The notes under the pieces were generated by a model. That model was not told where the DNA came from. It saw nothing but the letters and a program-made list of their open reading frames with translations, and did not search any database. This document shows positions 35,781 through 50,004 of a stretch of DNA of 64,000 nt, one piece after another; position 1 is the first letter of the stretch, and every line of letters begins with the position of its first letter. Location of the stretch: NCBI RefSeq assembly GCF_019578655.1, contig NC_063259.1:23423277-23487276 (forward strand). Reading direction: 5' to 3'. Source of the stretch: Ricinus communis (lineage: Eukaryota > Streptophyta > Magnoliopsida > Malpighiales > Euphorbiaceae). A program made the position numbers and the translations under genes.

Positions 35781-38700
35781 CCCCGGAATGACGTCTCCAG
35801 AGGGGTTGCTTTATCTCATTTGAATTGCTTCACAAGGAGATTACTATGTTATCATGTTTTCAAAATTGGCTTACAATTTCTATTGTAATCTCAAATGCCA
35901 ATGTCGCTTGTTTGATGAGACCATATAGGCTTTCTTCAATCCGCAAAAACATATATATATATATATATGAGATTTAAATTTTTTTTTATACGTGTGTTTA
36001 GTTTTTAACGTGTATAATTTTTATTTTGATATATATATTATTTTTGACACATAAAATTCTAGTTTAATATAATTTTATGGTTTTTACTATTAATTTATTA
36101 ATTAATAATCTAATTAAATATTAACTCTAATCCTAAAAAAATATATTTATTATATTTTATTATTATATTAACTAATAAATAGTTTTCTAATCAGGATAAT
36201 GATATTAATTTTATCCTTAAAGAATAACATATTAATTATATTTTAATATTATGTTAACTAATAAGTAGTTTTCTAATGAAATAATGATACTAATTCTATC
36301 ATGAAAAATAACATATTAATTATATTTTAATATTATATTAACTAATAAATTAATTTTTGATTAAATAATAATTTTAATTCTAAAAAATAACATCTTAAAT
36401 TATATTTTCTAATATTATATTTAATAATGAATTAATCTTTTAATCATATAATAAATCCTAATTCGAAAAATTAGTAATAGCAATTATAGTATTAAGTTAT
36501 ATAATACTAAAATTAATTAATAAATAATTTTAAAATAATTTTTATATTATTGTACTAATAAAATTTTAAAAAATTAAAAATATTTAAAAATAGTTAGTTT
36601 GCTCTTATTTTTTTAAAATATTATAAAATAAAATAAAATATTAAATTTTTTATTAAATTGTATATCAACTTAATTTGATAATCGAAATAATAATAATGAC
36701 TGTGCAACACACATATAAACAACTAATATCGTTCATTTCTCGTAATATTTTTTTTCTAAGAAAAAGCTACTTATCAATTCTTCTTTCGAAATTTGATTTT
36801 AGGGTTTGATTAATGATACGGACAAAATGGAGAAGATACTAAGGAAGCATAAGATTGACGCAGTGATATCAACAGTAGGTGGGGAGAGTATATTGGATCA
36901 GATTCCTCTACTCCACGCTATTAAAACTGTTGGTACTGTAAAGGTAATTATACATTAGTTTGATATATGAAACGACATGACACTACGTAAGGTTTTTCTT
37001 TTTTGTCCTTTGAATTTTTCTATTTTAATTTATTGAGCTATTGAAATTTTAGATTATTTTATCGAGTCCTTATATGCTTATTATTGATTTTATTAAGAAC
37101 ATTTGATTCATATTTTATGAGACTTTTGTTTGTTCTATTGAGCCTTTGTATTTTTATTTTTGTTTTGATTAAACACTATTAAATCCTCAATATAAATAAA
37201 AATAAAAGTATAAAAATTCAATGAAATAAAATAAAAAATAAAAAAATAAAAAAATAAATTTAAGATGTTTAAAGGCTTAAAAATATTTTATTTTTTTTAT
37301 TTTTTTTCTATGTTGTAAATTGAAGAGAAGTTTGTTTCAAACCTGAAATATGTAAAGAAAAATGTATCTACAGAGATTTTTGCCATCAGAATTCGGGCAC
37401 GACGTTGACAGGGCTGAACCGGTGGAACCAGGACTAGGAATGTACCTGGAGAAGCGCAAGATCAGACGCGTGATTGAGGAGTACGGCATACCTTACACTT
37501 ACATTTGTTGCAATTCCATTGCTTCCTGGCCCTACTTTGACAACACTCATCCCTCGGAGGTTCTTCCGCCGTTGGATCAGTTCCAAATCTACGGTGATGG
37601 CACCATCAAAGGTGATATCAACATTTGGGTGATAAATGATTAGCCTTCATTTTCTTTCTTGCTCTTACGTACAAGTTTTCCTAATGTGTTTTTCCCAAGA
37701 AAAAAGAAAATAATTCTGCCTGTGTTAAATATTGAGAGAGAAAATAATATCAGAAAAAAAAGTCCAAAATAAGGTTGTCATGAAAATAATTCCTCTCTCC
37801 ATATATATTTTTTCTCACATATGTCCATAATTTTAATACATAGATATAACGATGGCATGTAATTTTATTTTTATATTACTCATGTTATAAATATTATTAT
37901 TATTTTAATTAAATAATAATTTTAATTCTAAAAATAGCATATAATTTCTTTTTGAAATAGAGAATAGTATGTAGTTAATATGCTAGAGTGTTACAATACT
38001 AATTAAACAATGATTTTTAATATTAAAAAATAGTATATTAATTATGTTTTTATTATTAATTTATATAAATATTTTTATCATATTAATTAATAAATTAATA
38101 ATATATATGACATATTATCAATTATACCATCTAATTAATTGATATTTATGATTCAATTTAGCACATATAAATATTTTTTTTTTAAAATATAGTTTAAATT
38201 TTATCGATTATCCTAACAAAATCATCCCATATCTATTATCCTTTTTCTTATACTCATTACAAAAACAATAACATCCATGATGTAGTCTCTCCTTCTGATA
38301 GTAAAATGTACATACATTACATATCACATATGTTAATTAATAATTAGAAAGGTATAAATTCAATCTCTGATCTCCAATTTTAGCCTTAGGATAATGAAAA
38401 TTTCTTTTTTACAATTTATCTTAATATAAAATTACTAATATTGTTGATTATAAGCATGCTTCAGTTAGGGGAAGAAAAAAAAAAAAGAAGAATCAAGCAA
38501 ATGGGTTTTAGTAGTAGAGAAACAAGAACTAAATTGATTAGAAACATAAAACAATTTTAGTGTTCAGAATTGTAGTAACCTACTAATATATTGCAGCTTA
38601 CTTCGTAGCTGGAACTGACATTGGCAAATTTACAATGAAAGTTGTGGATGATGTTCGAACTATAAATAAGTCGGTACATTTCAGACCATCCTGCAATTTT

Positions 38701-39183
38701 TACGACATGAATGAGCTTGCAGCTCTTTGGGAAAAGAAAATCGGAAGGACCCTCCCTCGAGCTACCGTCACTGAACATGATCTACTTTCTGCAGCTTCAG
38801 GTTTACTCTCATTTTCCACCCCCCATATTTTCATTACATCTTAGTAGTAATCAGGTAGGGTCCTACGTTCAAGGTATGTATATTCTAACAGGGCTTTTTT
38901 TCCTTCTTTTTTTTTTTTTTGCGCAGAGAATCGCATACCAGAAAGTATTGTTGCATCATTGACACATGATATTTTCATAAAAGGATGCCAGGTAAATTAT
39001 TCAATTGATGGTCCGAATGATGTTGAGGTGTGTAGTCTGTATCCGGAGGAAGGTTTCCGTAGCCTGGATGAATGTTTTGGTGACTTTGTTGGTAGAATAA
39101 ATGAGAAGCATATCAGCAAGGATGAAAATGCTGCTGCAAACCATGTGGTTGAGCCGTTGATAGTAACGGCAACTTGTGCCTAG
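35502..39183 (+). CDS. LAR: Leucoanthocyanidin reductase
   Basis: LAR is a cytosolic NADPH-dependent enzyme that reduces leucocyanidin to catechin for proanthocyanidin synthesis. Exons: 35502-35702, 36803-36943, 37374-37611, 38597-38800, 38927-39183; 346 residues, the usual LAR length. The Rossmann GxxGxxG is at 18-24. The LAR signatures are RFLP at 115-118, ICCN at 158-161 and THD at 274-276, and the PPLDQFQIYGDG segment is present. His123 and Lys141 match grape LAR1 catalytic His122 and Lys140 by spacing. These motifs separate LAR from its relatives isoflavone reductase and pinoresinol reductase. An in-frame Met at 35418 would add 28 residues but precedes the likely transcription start. Introns 1 and 3 carry AT-rich repeat DNA. 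The gene is convergent with the RING gene. Confidence 0.96.
35747..35777. repeat. (TA)n microsatellite in LAR intron 1
   Basis: TCTA units running into about fifteen TA units, some 45 bases after the exon 1 donor. Confidence 0.85.
36148..36465. repeat. Four tandem units of about 80 bp in LAR intron 1
   Basis: Unit starts near 36148, 36231, 36315 and 36393. Each carries the core TATTATATTAACTAATAA and usually ends in AATAACAT. The first two are most alike, the fourth most diverged. Part of a larger dispersed repeat found inverted at 50590-51010. Confidence 0.7.
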
Positions 39184-39410
39184 CTTCATATATAGTTCCT
39201 GAGTTGAGATGATGGGGAAAAAGAAATAATAGAAGTAGCAAGTGATTTTGTTTGCTTTGGTTTAAAATGGAATACCAAATGTGTGTATTTGTTAATTGTC
39301 ATGGCAGGTAAAATTAGAATGGGAAATAGGAAGGGAAGTGTCATTCCTGTTAATAAACTTGATACTGTTTCAGAAGGTGCATGTTGAACATTATGCTAGT
39401 TATATTTATC

Positions 39411-39420
39411 AATAAATAAA
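39411..39420 (+). terminator. Candidate poly(A) signal of LAR
   Basis: AATAAATAAA, two overlapping AATAAA hexamers, about 230 bases after the LAR stop. Confidence 0.5.
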
Positions 39421-40139
39421 CAGCATCCCTCATTAGCTCCCTGCGTCTCTATGTGATACTTTACTATGAAAATCCAAGTACTGTCCTGTCCTAATTTAAG
39501 CCTCCCCGGTTAGACCCTTGGCAATTAATTATGGAGCTCGCCTTACAGTTCTGCATAGACTATTCTGGTAATGATTGTATGAATTATCAAAATGTTAGCC
39601 TCAGCAATAAATTTTCAATACTCTTCTTTGGTTCATCATTATCAAATCATCAAGCTTTAATAGTTGGAGTGTCCCCTTGGATTTTTGTCGAATGAAAGCA
39701 AAAGAAGAGGAAAAATGTTTGGTTGGACAAATGCCTCCTATCTCAATGCAGACCTCCCTCCAGACTCGTGCAATGCATTGGTAAAAGTAAACTTTCTTGA
39801 ATTGATAAATATGATGAAGAGCAGTACAAGAACTGGATTCTATCATAGAATCCTGGCCAAAACAGACAAATGATTCTATTGTAATTTCGTTCAAAATCCT
39901 TCTTTCTGTACAAAATGTTATGTTGTAATAGCTATAGTCTTGTGGGGCTTCTCCCCATGTTCAGAAATCAGAACAAGAATATAGCTATTACAATTTGATA
40001 ACTTGCACAAGAACTGAAAGTAGTTGCAATTTACCACCAACTTCCCCTCGGACTGACCAATTGCCGTCTTCTCTTTGCTTGCTTCACCTAAAACCAAGCA
40101 GCAAGGAAGCTTTCTAGCCATTTTGTTGATATACAGGAA
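39421..40139. other. Intergenic between convergent LAR and RING genes
   Basis: Contains the 3' ends of both genes. A 69-codon frame at 39664-39873 (+) and its 97-codon opposite (39601-39894 -) overlap each other and match nothing known; they are probably RING-gene 3' UTR and its complement. Confidence 0.55.
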
Positions 40140-43100
40140 CTACACATCATATACGGATAATCTTTCTTCAATTGCAACGCGGCAGATTGGGCATTTTTTA
40201 CACTTTTCACAGCAAGTGCTGAAGCAATAAGGATGTTAGCAAAGAGATTTGTAATATTAAAAATTCTACTAAATTGAGCATGGAAATTCATTGGGAAATC
40301 TTAAACAAAAAGTACAGAAAATGAATATGCCACTGAACAGAGGCAGAGCCAGGATAAATGCAGATCTAGATACCTGCAAAGGACGTGATGCCTGCATGGA
40401 AGAAGGACTATATTGATTTGTTCCTCAAAGCAAATTCTGCATAGGATTTTTTCCTGATAGGTAAATTAAGTGAGTATGCACATTAAAAGGATAGCAAACA
40501 ACATTGAAGACAAGAAGCTTGCACATATGTGAAAATACATTTTGAAGTCTTTCACACTCCTGCTGACTAAACTTTGTGATTTCTGTTTGCTCCCCTAATG
40601 CAGCTTGTAATCTCCAAATCTATTTCAAAAGAATTGAGCATTTACTTTTACTCTTGACTTCAATTAAGAGAAGCATATAAAGCAGTAAACCAATCGCTGA
40701 AATATTAATGAAAATGATAAATAACCTCCTCAACCAGCTCAGATTTGGGCATCTTCTTGACAGTGTCTGGCGAAAAAGTATTGTAGCTGAATTATAAGGA
40801 TCAAAAGAAGATCAGAAAGACTGACATTACTGCTCATTTCATAACCTAATAATTTATCATGCACAATTGGCGAAATAGAATATATTGCGCAAGTGACTAG
40901 TAAGCATGCCAGAGGCTTAAATTTACACGAGTGATTTGTACAGAAAATTACTACAAATTTATGAGAACAGAAAATAAGATTGCAGTATCACAATCTTTGG
41001 CATATCATTATGCACATGCAAGTGCATCTACGCGTGATACAATTGGTGCGTTAGCGAGAGATAGCCGTGAACATGCCATATAAAGTTTTGACAAAGTCTT
41101 AAAGGAATATATATTTTTATAGAAAGTGGCATGGCTAGTGATTTCATTTGCATGCTATGATTTTCAAAACATTAGCAGCTTCAACAGGAAAAACTACAGA
41201 CAGATGATACTTGTGTTCCAACATAAAAAAATGACAGTATAAGAAACGTACCCTGAACCTCCAGCATAATACAGTCTAGCTTGCTCCTCTCTACTACCTT
41301 CATCAATTGACCACCAACCCAGTAGCCTTCAACAAGAATGAACCATAAGCAATGAGTACAGACCGTTCTAGCATTATAATCCTAGCTGGTGCAGGTTTAA
41401 AGGAGTTTGTCCAAGGACATCTGATTAATACAAGCCCATTACCTTGACCCATGGTGCATAAACCCAAGAAAGTCACGAGCTCTCGATGCAATACTAAAGT
41501 ATGTGCCAGAGCCAGCTCCACCACGTAATAAGATGACAACTTTCTCCACCACTCTATATGTGGCAAACAAAACCCCAGCTCCTTGCACCAAAAGCAGTGG
41601 AGCAAAGAGAACTGGAAATGGGATATTTCTAGCACCAGGTGGTGTACCCTGAAATTAGAAAAAGCTCTTTTAATATGAGTTGAATTTGGAAGAACAATCC
41701 AAAAATATTGATAAACTCACTTTTGAGCTCCTGTTATACCTCCAAGCGCATGAAAAGAATGATCTGGAAACCAATAAGAGGAATTTTCATAAAGTGTCCA
41801 CCAATGTCCTGCAGGTTGCATATTCTGCCATTCTGATGCCTGTCCTCATCAGAAGAAACAACCAAGCCTCTATTCCAATCAATATAACTAATAGTCATTG
41901 AAGAACTAGATCCAACAATATGTGAATTCCTGTGAATTGCTGGATTATGCCACTTAGTGCACACAAGAAAGGCAAAGCACTCTGCAATTCTGTAAAAGAC
42001 TTGGGATCATTTCAGCAAGCACTGGCAAAGGCAAATCAGCATCAATCTAGAAATCATCGAAGAGTAGCTGTAAAAAGAAAAAATCATACCCATAATTTAT
42101 AAACAAGTCCCACCAACCAAGAGCTGCAACATCACCTGCATACAAAAATAAAAAATTTGCCAGAATCAGGACATACTTTAAAGACTACGGAGTTGGTGTA
42201 GAGAGGATCTAAACTCAACCATACAAGCATCACCAAGCCTTTGGCAATTAATATTTTTTAACTACATTAGCATTTTAATTCATTTTCCTGAACCTACTTC
42301 CTAAAAACTTGATACTAATCATGAGGACCAACATATAAATGTTTGAAACAATAGCATGGAAATAACAGCTGTCAACAAATATGAAACTTCCTGGAACGCA
42401 GAAAATAACTTTCTCTCGTAGTTCTTTGAGTTCTTACAGAGCACAAATTATGTCTCATTAGAAAACTTAAAATGATTTTCCTTTTGTTTATAACTGCGTC
42501 CAGTTTCTTCTAGTACATAACGAAATCAAAATTTTATTAGCTCTTTCAAACATGTTTCTACCAAATTATGCTTTCAAGAAGATACTCCAAAAGTGTGCCA
42601 CAGTTATTAACATTCATAGCAGAAATACAAATACAGCAATCATTTTTCATGTCATGTTGAGTTTCATCTTGGGTCAAAAGACACAGGAGCGGGTTGGGAA
42701 GACTTGCTGATCAAAATAAATATCAGCAAATTGAGACCATTTAGAAAACAAAAGCATGTCATTACTATATATTAAATATATGCTTGATGGAGAAATAAAA
42801 GCTTACCACATAGCTTGAGTAGAGTGAAAATTGTTGCAGCAATGAAGAAGACCATAGAGATTGCAACCCAAAAGTGCTAGAAAAAAAAAGCTTAGAATTA
42901 TGGTATCCGCATTCTCAGGAAACATAAAGAAAATATCTCAAATACTAGAAATCCAATTTTCATAAAAGATTTAGAAACATTTCCCATCATAATTATCGAA
43001 TATCTGATTCAACTTATTTTCTTTTCTTTTTTACTAGCAACTTAAAAAGGCATAACAACATTATTGGTCCTTTCTCCAAATACATAGGTCGAGATACTAG

Positions 43101-46100
43101 TCCTTGCATTTAGCTTATCACTATATCTCAAGTGATATTTATTGAATATCATGCTTGAAATTACCACATGTTAATTAACATCAAGGGTTTATATTCAAAG
43201 GTTAAGTTAATCCACTTGTCAGTAGATCAGTGTGAGAGAGTCCAATTTATCATAGAAGATTGTCAATAATAATCTGCACAATGTCATTATGATTGGCAGG
43301 ACAATCATGACAGTAGTTGAGGCAAAATAATCAGAAAAAAGTGCTAAAGCAAAGTTTTCAACAAAGCCTGGTACGCTATGATGCAGATGAAAGTTAAAGA
43401 ATCCATAAAGTTCAAAAAGAATTGTTGCTTTAAGTTGGATGTGATAATTGAATCCTTTCTTTTTCTTAAAGCATTGCAGTATCCACTATCTAAAACCTGC
43501 TATTCATCAAGACATATGACAGAGAGCACCAAAGCAAAACCTTTTTCTTAAAAAAAAAAAAAAAAAAGAAATAACACTTAAATCGAACATGAAAAGGTGT
43601 TTGTACAATAACATTTTAGTACATGCTATTAAATGCTCCACTACCCCTCTGCCCCCAGAAGCTCCATGAACAAGCACAACTAACATTTACCCAGCATTAA
43701 GACTATCACCCTACACTGTTTCAATCTTGAGAAAATGGCTATCCCTCTCTGGACTATCTCAACAAATATCAAAGCTGAAAAGTACAATCATGGGTTGTCT
43801 CTAAAATTATTGGGAAAAGAAAAAAATGAAATCATCTATTAAGGTATACAAAACAGCTAAATTAGATCAAATGTCATAAAAGTGGAAATATGAAAGACAT
43901 TTTGAGCGTTTCATGTTAGCACTACTTTAACATTTTCAATTGCATGACTTGGACATGGGATGAATAATTGGCAATTTAAATATGGCCATTCTAATCTATA
44001 AAACAAAGTCCACACTCCATATGACATGTGTAACAAATAATTTTGCATACATGTCCCAAGAAATACTTTAATTCATAGAATATTTCTCAACTTACAGGAA
44101 GAGTCTCCCATATTGCTTCATCACTCATGCTTTCTTCATCTCCAGGCATTAAAGCTCTACACATCCTATATGAGGATATAGAAAGAAAAATGCTCAATAT
44201 ACGAAATCATTTGCTAAAGTAAGCTTTAAGTAGCAGTTTGACTTGAGACCAAAGAATGCCACCCTTTCAAGTAGATGAGTTTGGATTCCTCACACCATAG
44301 CTATAGTAGGAATGTTTAACCCCCGGCCCTCACTTTTTCTGGGTGTTAAAAGGCCCTTGTAGACAGGCCTTGGCAAGGCTAACCCTGGTACCGGCCTTGA
44401 ACTATGCTCAGGTAGTGCAGTTTTAGAAATTTCTTCAATCACAGTGTGTATCAAGTAAAGTAGTGTACCCCATTCTTCTCCCACATTTGCCTTTAAGCCC
44501 ATGATTTAGAAGTGAATAACAGCTAAATCTACTATGATGGCAATATTCAGTTATGTCCCATCTCTATAGGCTCGAGAGCACATTAGACATTTCCCAATCA
44601 CAGAGTGTAACAAGTAAATTATTGTACCAATTCTTGTACCTCACAATAAGCAGGGCATGAAACAAGACCCCATCATATTGGATGCTAGGTGAAGAATGAG
44701 CCATACTCTAGTATGCATTCTAGTAAAAGTGCAAATACAGATGATACTAGCAAAGTCCATCACTTTGTTTAGTCTATCTTATGCACTTATCACATTCTTA
44801 TATTATAGAAACACACCGGACCAAATAAAGCTAAACCCACAGTAGCATAATAACTAAACCTTTCCTGAATATTGCATATTGAGCGAATAACATACCCCAT
44901 TTTCTATACGAATGGATGAAGGAACCTTCTTTACATGCATTTCATATATTCCTATCCCTACTGTTCTGTGTATCAGAGAAAGTGAGTAGCCATTGCATCA
45001 TATAACACTGCTAGGAACTACCTTTGAAGAAAACAGTTATACACCTTGAATTCAAATAATTCCAGCCTAGTAACTCGATAAGGGGACCAAAATTACTATG
45101 AAATGTTATTACCTACGCAATAGAAGAATGATCTAGAAATTGTTCAGTCAGTAAATAAATAGAATTCAATGGTAAAAGAGGTACCTTATATTATCTATCA
45201 GGATTGCCATTTCAAATGCCAACAATGGAAGAAAAACAATCTTCAAGTTTACAACTGCAATAATTAGAGAAAAATAATAAATAAATTGAAGGCATGAACA
45301 TTTCAAAAAGAAATTCCAAACTATGAATGCTGATGTGGAGATCTGGTGATGCCCATTAACAATATTAGGACACAAGTCGCTAATTTAAATAACTTATCTA
45401 GTTGGAACAATTTGCAATACTGAATGCATAAAGGAAATGAGAAAAGGAAACTGCAAAAGAGAAACAGTAAGATGTTTCCAATAGTATCTTATGTCATTAA
45501 GGTGCTCCCGTGTACCATAGCTGCTCTCTAGCCGGATGCAAAGGAGTAGTTCAAACGCAATGAGTAATGGAGTTGCCAAGACAGCATGAGATGGTGCCCA
45601 CTGTCCATAAGAGAGAAAGTTTTCATCCTGTTACTATAATTGACTAGAGAACCAAATCTGGATTCTAATAACAGATTAAATAACCACATGTGAAGGATGA
45701 TATTCAAAATAATTTGGCTAAAATTTCTCATACATGTCGATCATTGGGCAGTGATGGAGCGGGTAAGGAAAATCGGCCACGTGCTACTACTGCATGAAAT
45801 AGCCAAAGAGGTGCAAAAATAGCCCTGCATGACGAAAAAAAGAAGTCAAAATAGTGGTTAGTAACTTAAGAGCTAGTCAGCTGTAACTCTTCTATGTCCA
45901 GAGGACATCAACCAATTCCATGCACTAGAACAAAGGATGTTATCAACCTTCAATATGATTACAACAGCAAATATTTTGCACGACGATATTCATTATCTTG
46001 TTTATATGCAGCTAGCATTCAGAGACAAAACTAGTAACTATACAATTTCAATGAGAAAAAGGGGGAGGAGAAGAGTGAAAAGAGGAAACTGGTCTGCATC

Positions 46101-47079
46101 CAAGTAAGAGAAATAACATCGATCATCCATGGAATTTATATGCAATGCAGTACATATTAGTCTAAGCTCACTATGAAATGACTGTAAAGTTTAAAAGGTC
46201 CTTACTCAAACCCCCTTCCAACGTGGCCCTTTTTTCAAGAACACAACCACAAATCTTATAGGTCCCTAAAAATGGAAACCCTGATCATGTATTTTTCCAT
46301 CAGAAAACTATACTCAGATATCAAATCTAAACTCAATGGTAATTAAGCGCGTAATCTCCCTACTAATTTCAAAATTAAAACCTGATAAGTAAACCAGCCA
46401 GCAAAGTCTTTTGAAGAATTGGAGAGAAATTTGCAAATGGTTATGAATACAATGCATTTAGTTCAATGAGACCAACTAAAGTAAGAATCTGGTATTCTTA
46501 ATAAAACATCAGACATAAACAGACTATAATAAGCAACAGTTACAAAGACCATAAAATCTTTAATTTACCAACATTCCAAAATTGAGAAAGGCGATAAAAG
46601 CCAAATAATACAGCATCACGCCGTAACGTTTCAAAATGCATAATTAGGTGCATATAATTATCTAAATCGAGAGCCAACAGAGGAAAGACCTCAGCTATTC
46701 TCAAAAAACCAAAAAAAGGGACCACAAAGCTCTACTTTGAATTAATAAATGTATTTTATCAATTTTACACTCCGAGCTCCTCAAAAGAGTAATTCAACCC
46801 ATATCATTCAAAATTTCAAACTTTCACGAACTGGGTATGCAGGAACATAAAACAAAATGTCATATAATACAAACAAGGTACAAGCTTTTTCTCTCTTTCT
46901 TTCCTTACTTTCTCAGTAACCAAACAAACACAAATTAGCAAAGAGGAAGAAAATAAAACATACCACCAAGAATAAGAAACTGCATGTTCAAGCTTAAGAG
47001 AAAGCAAAAGAGTGAAAGTGAAAAGTAAGCTGTGAGCTACAAGGGCCTGTAAAGATTTGGCCACTCTTCTCCAGCTCAT
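40140..47079 (-). CDS. Multi-pass membrane RING-finger protein (transmembrane Fragile-X-F-associated type)
   Basis: Homologous to Arabidopsis At1g68820/At1g73950, probable membrane E3 ubiquitin ligases of unknown target. Exons in order: 46964-47079, 45734-45824, 45516-45600, 45185-45254, 44096-44165, 42807-42876, 42090-42135, 41740-41989, 41443-41648, 41252-41326, 40726-40786, 40539-40619, 40374-40453, 40140-40218; 459 residues. Hydrophobic helices occur in the first 120 residues (e.g. LLFTFTLLLSL, VLATPLLIAFELLL), around FWVAISMVFFIAATIF, FPVLFAPLLL and elsewhere. A short coiled-coil-like stretch (IWRLQAALGEQTEI) precedes the C-terminal C3HC4 RING: Cys412, 415, 427, His429, Cys433, 436, 443, 446. 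The protein ends RLSVYDV. MSWRRV was chosen as start by family; an in-frame Met eight codons upstream (47103) is possible. The exon 11 donor (GTTATT) is weak. No function beyond the RING is demonstrated. Confidence 0.93.
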
Positions 47080-49922
47080 TATAACTCTTCTTTGAACCAC
47101 CATATTTCCAGAGAATTGAATTCCCTTTTCTTTGTCCTCTCTCTCTCTCTCTCTCTGTGCGTCTGCTAATTTGTAATTTGCAGGAAATTAAAAATTCTTT
47201 AGAAAGCAATTGCAGAGAGAAATATCAAACGGAAATTACAAAGACAGTGACGTCAGGAACAGACACATTTATCTTTATGACCTCGCTTTCACTCCAAACC
47301 AAAGACCAAATAGAGAACTATGTTAATGTCTTTAATGAGAATGCAACCTCTTTAATGGACGAAAAGGGTCATGATTTCAGGGTTTAATTACGGGGTAATT
47401 TGCTTGACGTAGGTAGAGTTATTTAACTATGATAGGGGTATTTGGTGATGAAAAGAACATAGAAAGTGAAAGGGGAAGCCGTTGGGTTGAAGTTGTCCAG
47501 TTGCTTGCTAGTTTTGCTTCCTTTTTAAAAGAAAAAGATTTATGAACTGTTTTTTGGTTGTTAATTGTGATGTTTATCTTTATCAGTATCACCATTTGGG
47601 TTAATGACTTTCTTTCTCTTTTTTATTTTTGAAATCAAAAGGACTCAAATTATTGGATGAAGATGATTGTACACGTGTAATGCACATGAGAATTTCTTTT
47701 GATTTGATGATAATATGATTGGTGGTCTATCAAAATAACTCCAGTCGTAAAAGAAATATAATTCGCCAAGATTAAACATGCCAGATCAGCAGCTAAGAAG
47801 CAAAGATATTGACATGATTGGATGTGTATATTAATTAAAATATATATAATCAAACATAAAATATAATGATTATTCAATTTTTAATAGTATAATTTATATA
47901 GCTAGAGTTTGCTAGTTTTGTTGTTTAAGCATTACGCAAGTAGTTTATTATTACAAAATGTATAATATATAATATAATATTTATTGAATATATTTTTGGT
48001 ATTTTATACATATTTTACCATGTAGTAGATTTTGAATAAATTTATAAAATATTATAATTAAACTTATAAATGTTTATTTTATTCAATTGTATTTTTATTT
48101 AAATTGTTACTTATAGAAAATACTTTATTTTAATTTAATAACTATTTTTATTTACTTCTTAGAATAATATAATTATATTTTTAATTATTATTTTATAAAT
48201 ATAATAAAATAAAATCTCCATATTATTAAAAAAGAAATTGAAATAAGTTAATATTCTAGTTCTAATATAATTTACATATAGGGTGTTTAATTTATCCCTA
48301 ATGATATCGTTTACATATATTAAAAAATAGATTATTTATGTGTATGCTTCATACTTTTTAACTTAATTCATAACTTTATAATATTATGAGCTAATTAGAT
48401 ACATGTATCTAATTACGCGTGGCTATTTTTAAGTTTTAAATATTTTTTTTAATATTTAAACAATAAAAAATTCCTTTTGATAGTAATATATTATATATAT
48501 ATATAAATTCGAGATGTGAAAATTAACAGAATTTATCTATAAAAAAAAATATAGTACGGATGGTATTATCTATAAGGAAAAAAAAAAACTATTCTCAAAA
48601 GAATTAGAGAAAGTAGTAAGTAGATTGCATATAGTGCGCAGGTTAATCATTAGTTTGCGTATAATTTTTATTGTCACATTGCCATGATTTCAGATTTTAT
48701 TGGTCCATCTTGTCTATGAATAATGAAGATGACCCAATAATAAAATTGTACAATCCCTTTCAATTAATTATTATTAGACTCTACTTGCTCTCATATACAA
48801 ATTACACAAAAGATGCCAGTGCCAAAGTATAGCAAAATTTTAATCAAATTCACTCAGCGACCACTGCCTACTTTACTATAATAATCATTCATTTTACAAC
48901 ACTTATAAAAGGGATGAAATGTGTAAGGAATAATTCGAAAATGCATCATCAAGACCTCTGGAGAATATAAATTAAATATTTAACTTATATGTTGGTCCAT
49001 TTGATAGATCAATTATTCAGTGTTAGAAGAAACATTTAATTAAAGTAAGATAATTCATTAAACAACTAACTACCGCAAAATAAGAATAACATAAACATTA
49101 AAATAAAACCCTTTTTAATTAAACATCGCATTAAAAATAGTTGCCTGCACGTAACTGTCAGAATAATAAGAATCATATATTTTAAGCTAAGTTGGTGGAC
49201 TTAGGTCATATTGGATAAAAAAAAGAAAAAATAAATTAATAAAACCAAGCAAATAACCATTCCAGTTTCTCTTTCTCATCCACGGTGGTCGACTTTGCCA
49301 TTTTTTGTTTCTGCAAATTAAACTTGTTAAAAAGTTTTGATAGTAATTAGATAACGTAATGAAAAACCCTAAACTTAGATATATATAATCTTTTTGGGGA
49401 GAGAAAATAGCAATATTATTAAAATAAGAAGGAAGCATCAAACAGCAATGGCTGTTCCAGAAAGCGAGTAACCTCAAAAGAAATAGAAGGGAAAGGGAAG
49501 CTCTGGCATATATGAAAACGTTAGTGTGATGTTTCCTGGTTTTTTGTAATATTTCGGCCATCACCCAAATACGTAGCCCATCAGGAACCTTCATAAACCG
49601 TATGCAAGAGTTTTTATGTTTGTGGAATCAACCAGCGCTAAAGACACCTAAGTACTAATCAAATGTCTTAGATCTGTTAATTAATTATACCCGTTGGATG
49701 AAATACTTAGTAATAGAATCTTTTACTGATTAAAAATAATATAATACTTATATTTTATTCTATTAATTATATAAGATTTTAAAAAAGTTACATCAAATTT
49801 ACTTTTTATTAATAATTAAAAATTTACGATACCAGTGTCACATGTAACACCGAATACTATCATATATTGTGTTGTACGTTATAACATTTTTGCTAAAATC
49901 TTTTAAACGACAGATAACATCT
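47080..49922. other. Intergenic, RING gene 5' side to tRNA
   Basis: Begins with the RING gene leader and a (CT)n tract at 47137-47156. From about 47900 to 48600 it is extremely AT-rich. A minus-strand frame at 49187-49594 (135 codons) has no match I know; an acceptor-like site precedes a second short Met frame inside it (MAKSTTVDEKEK..., near 49305). Evidence for a gene is too thin to call one. Confidence 0.5.
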
Positions 49923-49996
49923 GGCCTATTAGCTCAGTTGGTTAGAGCGTCGTGCTAATAACGCGAAGGTCGCAGGTTCGAGACCTGCATGGGCCA
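49923..49996 (+). tRNA. tRNA-Ile (anticodon AAT)
   Basis: A 74-base cloverleaf without an intron. The acceptor arm GGCCTAT pairs with ATGGGCC, with one T-G wobble at position 5. D arm: TAGCTCAGTTGGTTAGAGC region with box A. Anticodon stem TCGTG/CGCGA has one wobble, with loop CTAATAA giving anticodon AAT. The T arm CAGG-TTCGAGA-CCTG supplies box B. Canonical tRNA-Ile has GGCCCAT here; the C-to-T change keeps pairing, so it is probably functional. Confidence 0.97.
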
Positions 49997-50000
49997 GCCC

Positions 50001-50004
50001 TTTT
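50001..50004 (+). terminator. Pol III terminator of tRNA-Ile
   Basis: Four T residues four bases after the tRNA end. The minimal length suggests possible read-through. Confidence 0.7.

Noticed and set aside
39664..39873. 69-codon plus-strand frame between LAR and RING genes
   Set aside because: Overlaps an opposing frame of similar length in a likely 3' UTR; no domain.
44290..44502. Open GC-richer frame inside a RING-gene intron
   Set aside because: The RING frame is complete without it, and the peptide matches nothing known.
49187..49594. 135-codon minus-strand frame
   Set aside because: No family match, AT-driven composition after the first 40 residues, and no exon partner found.
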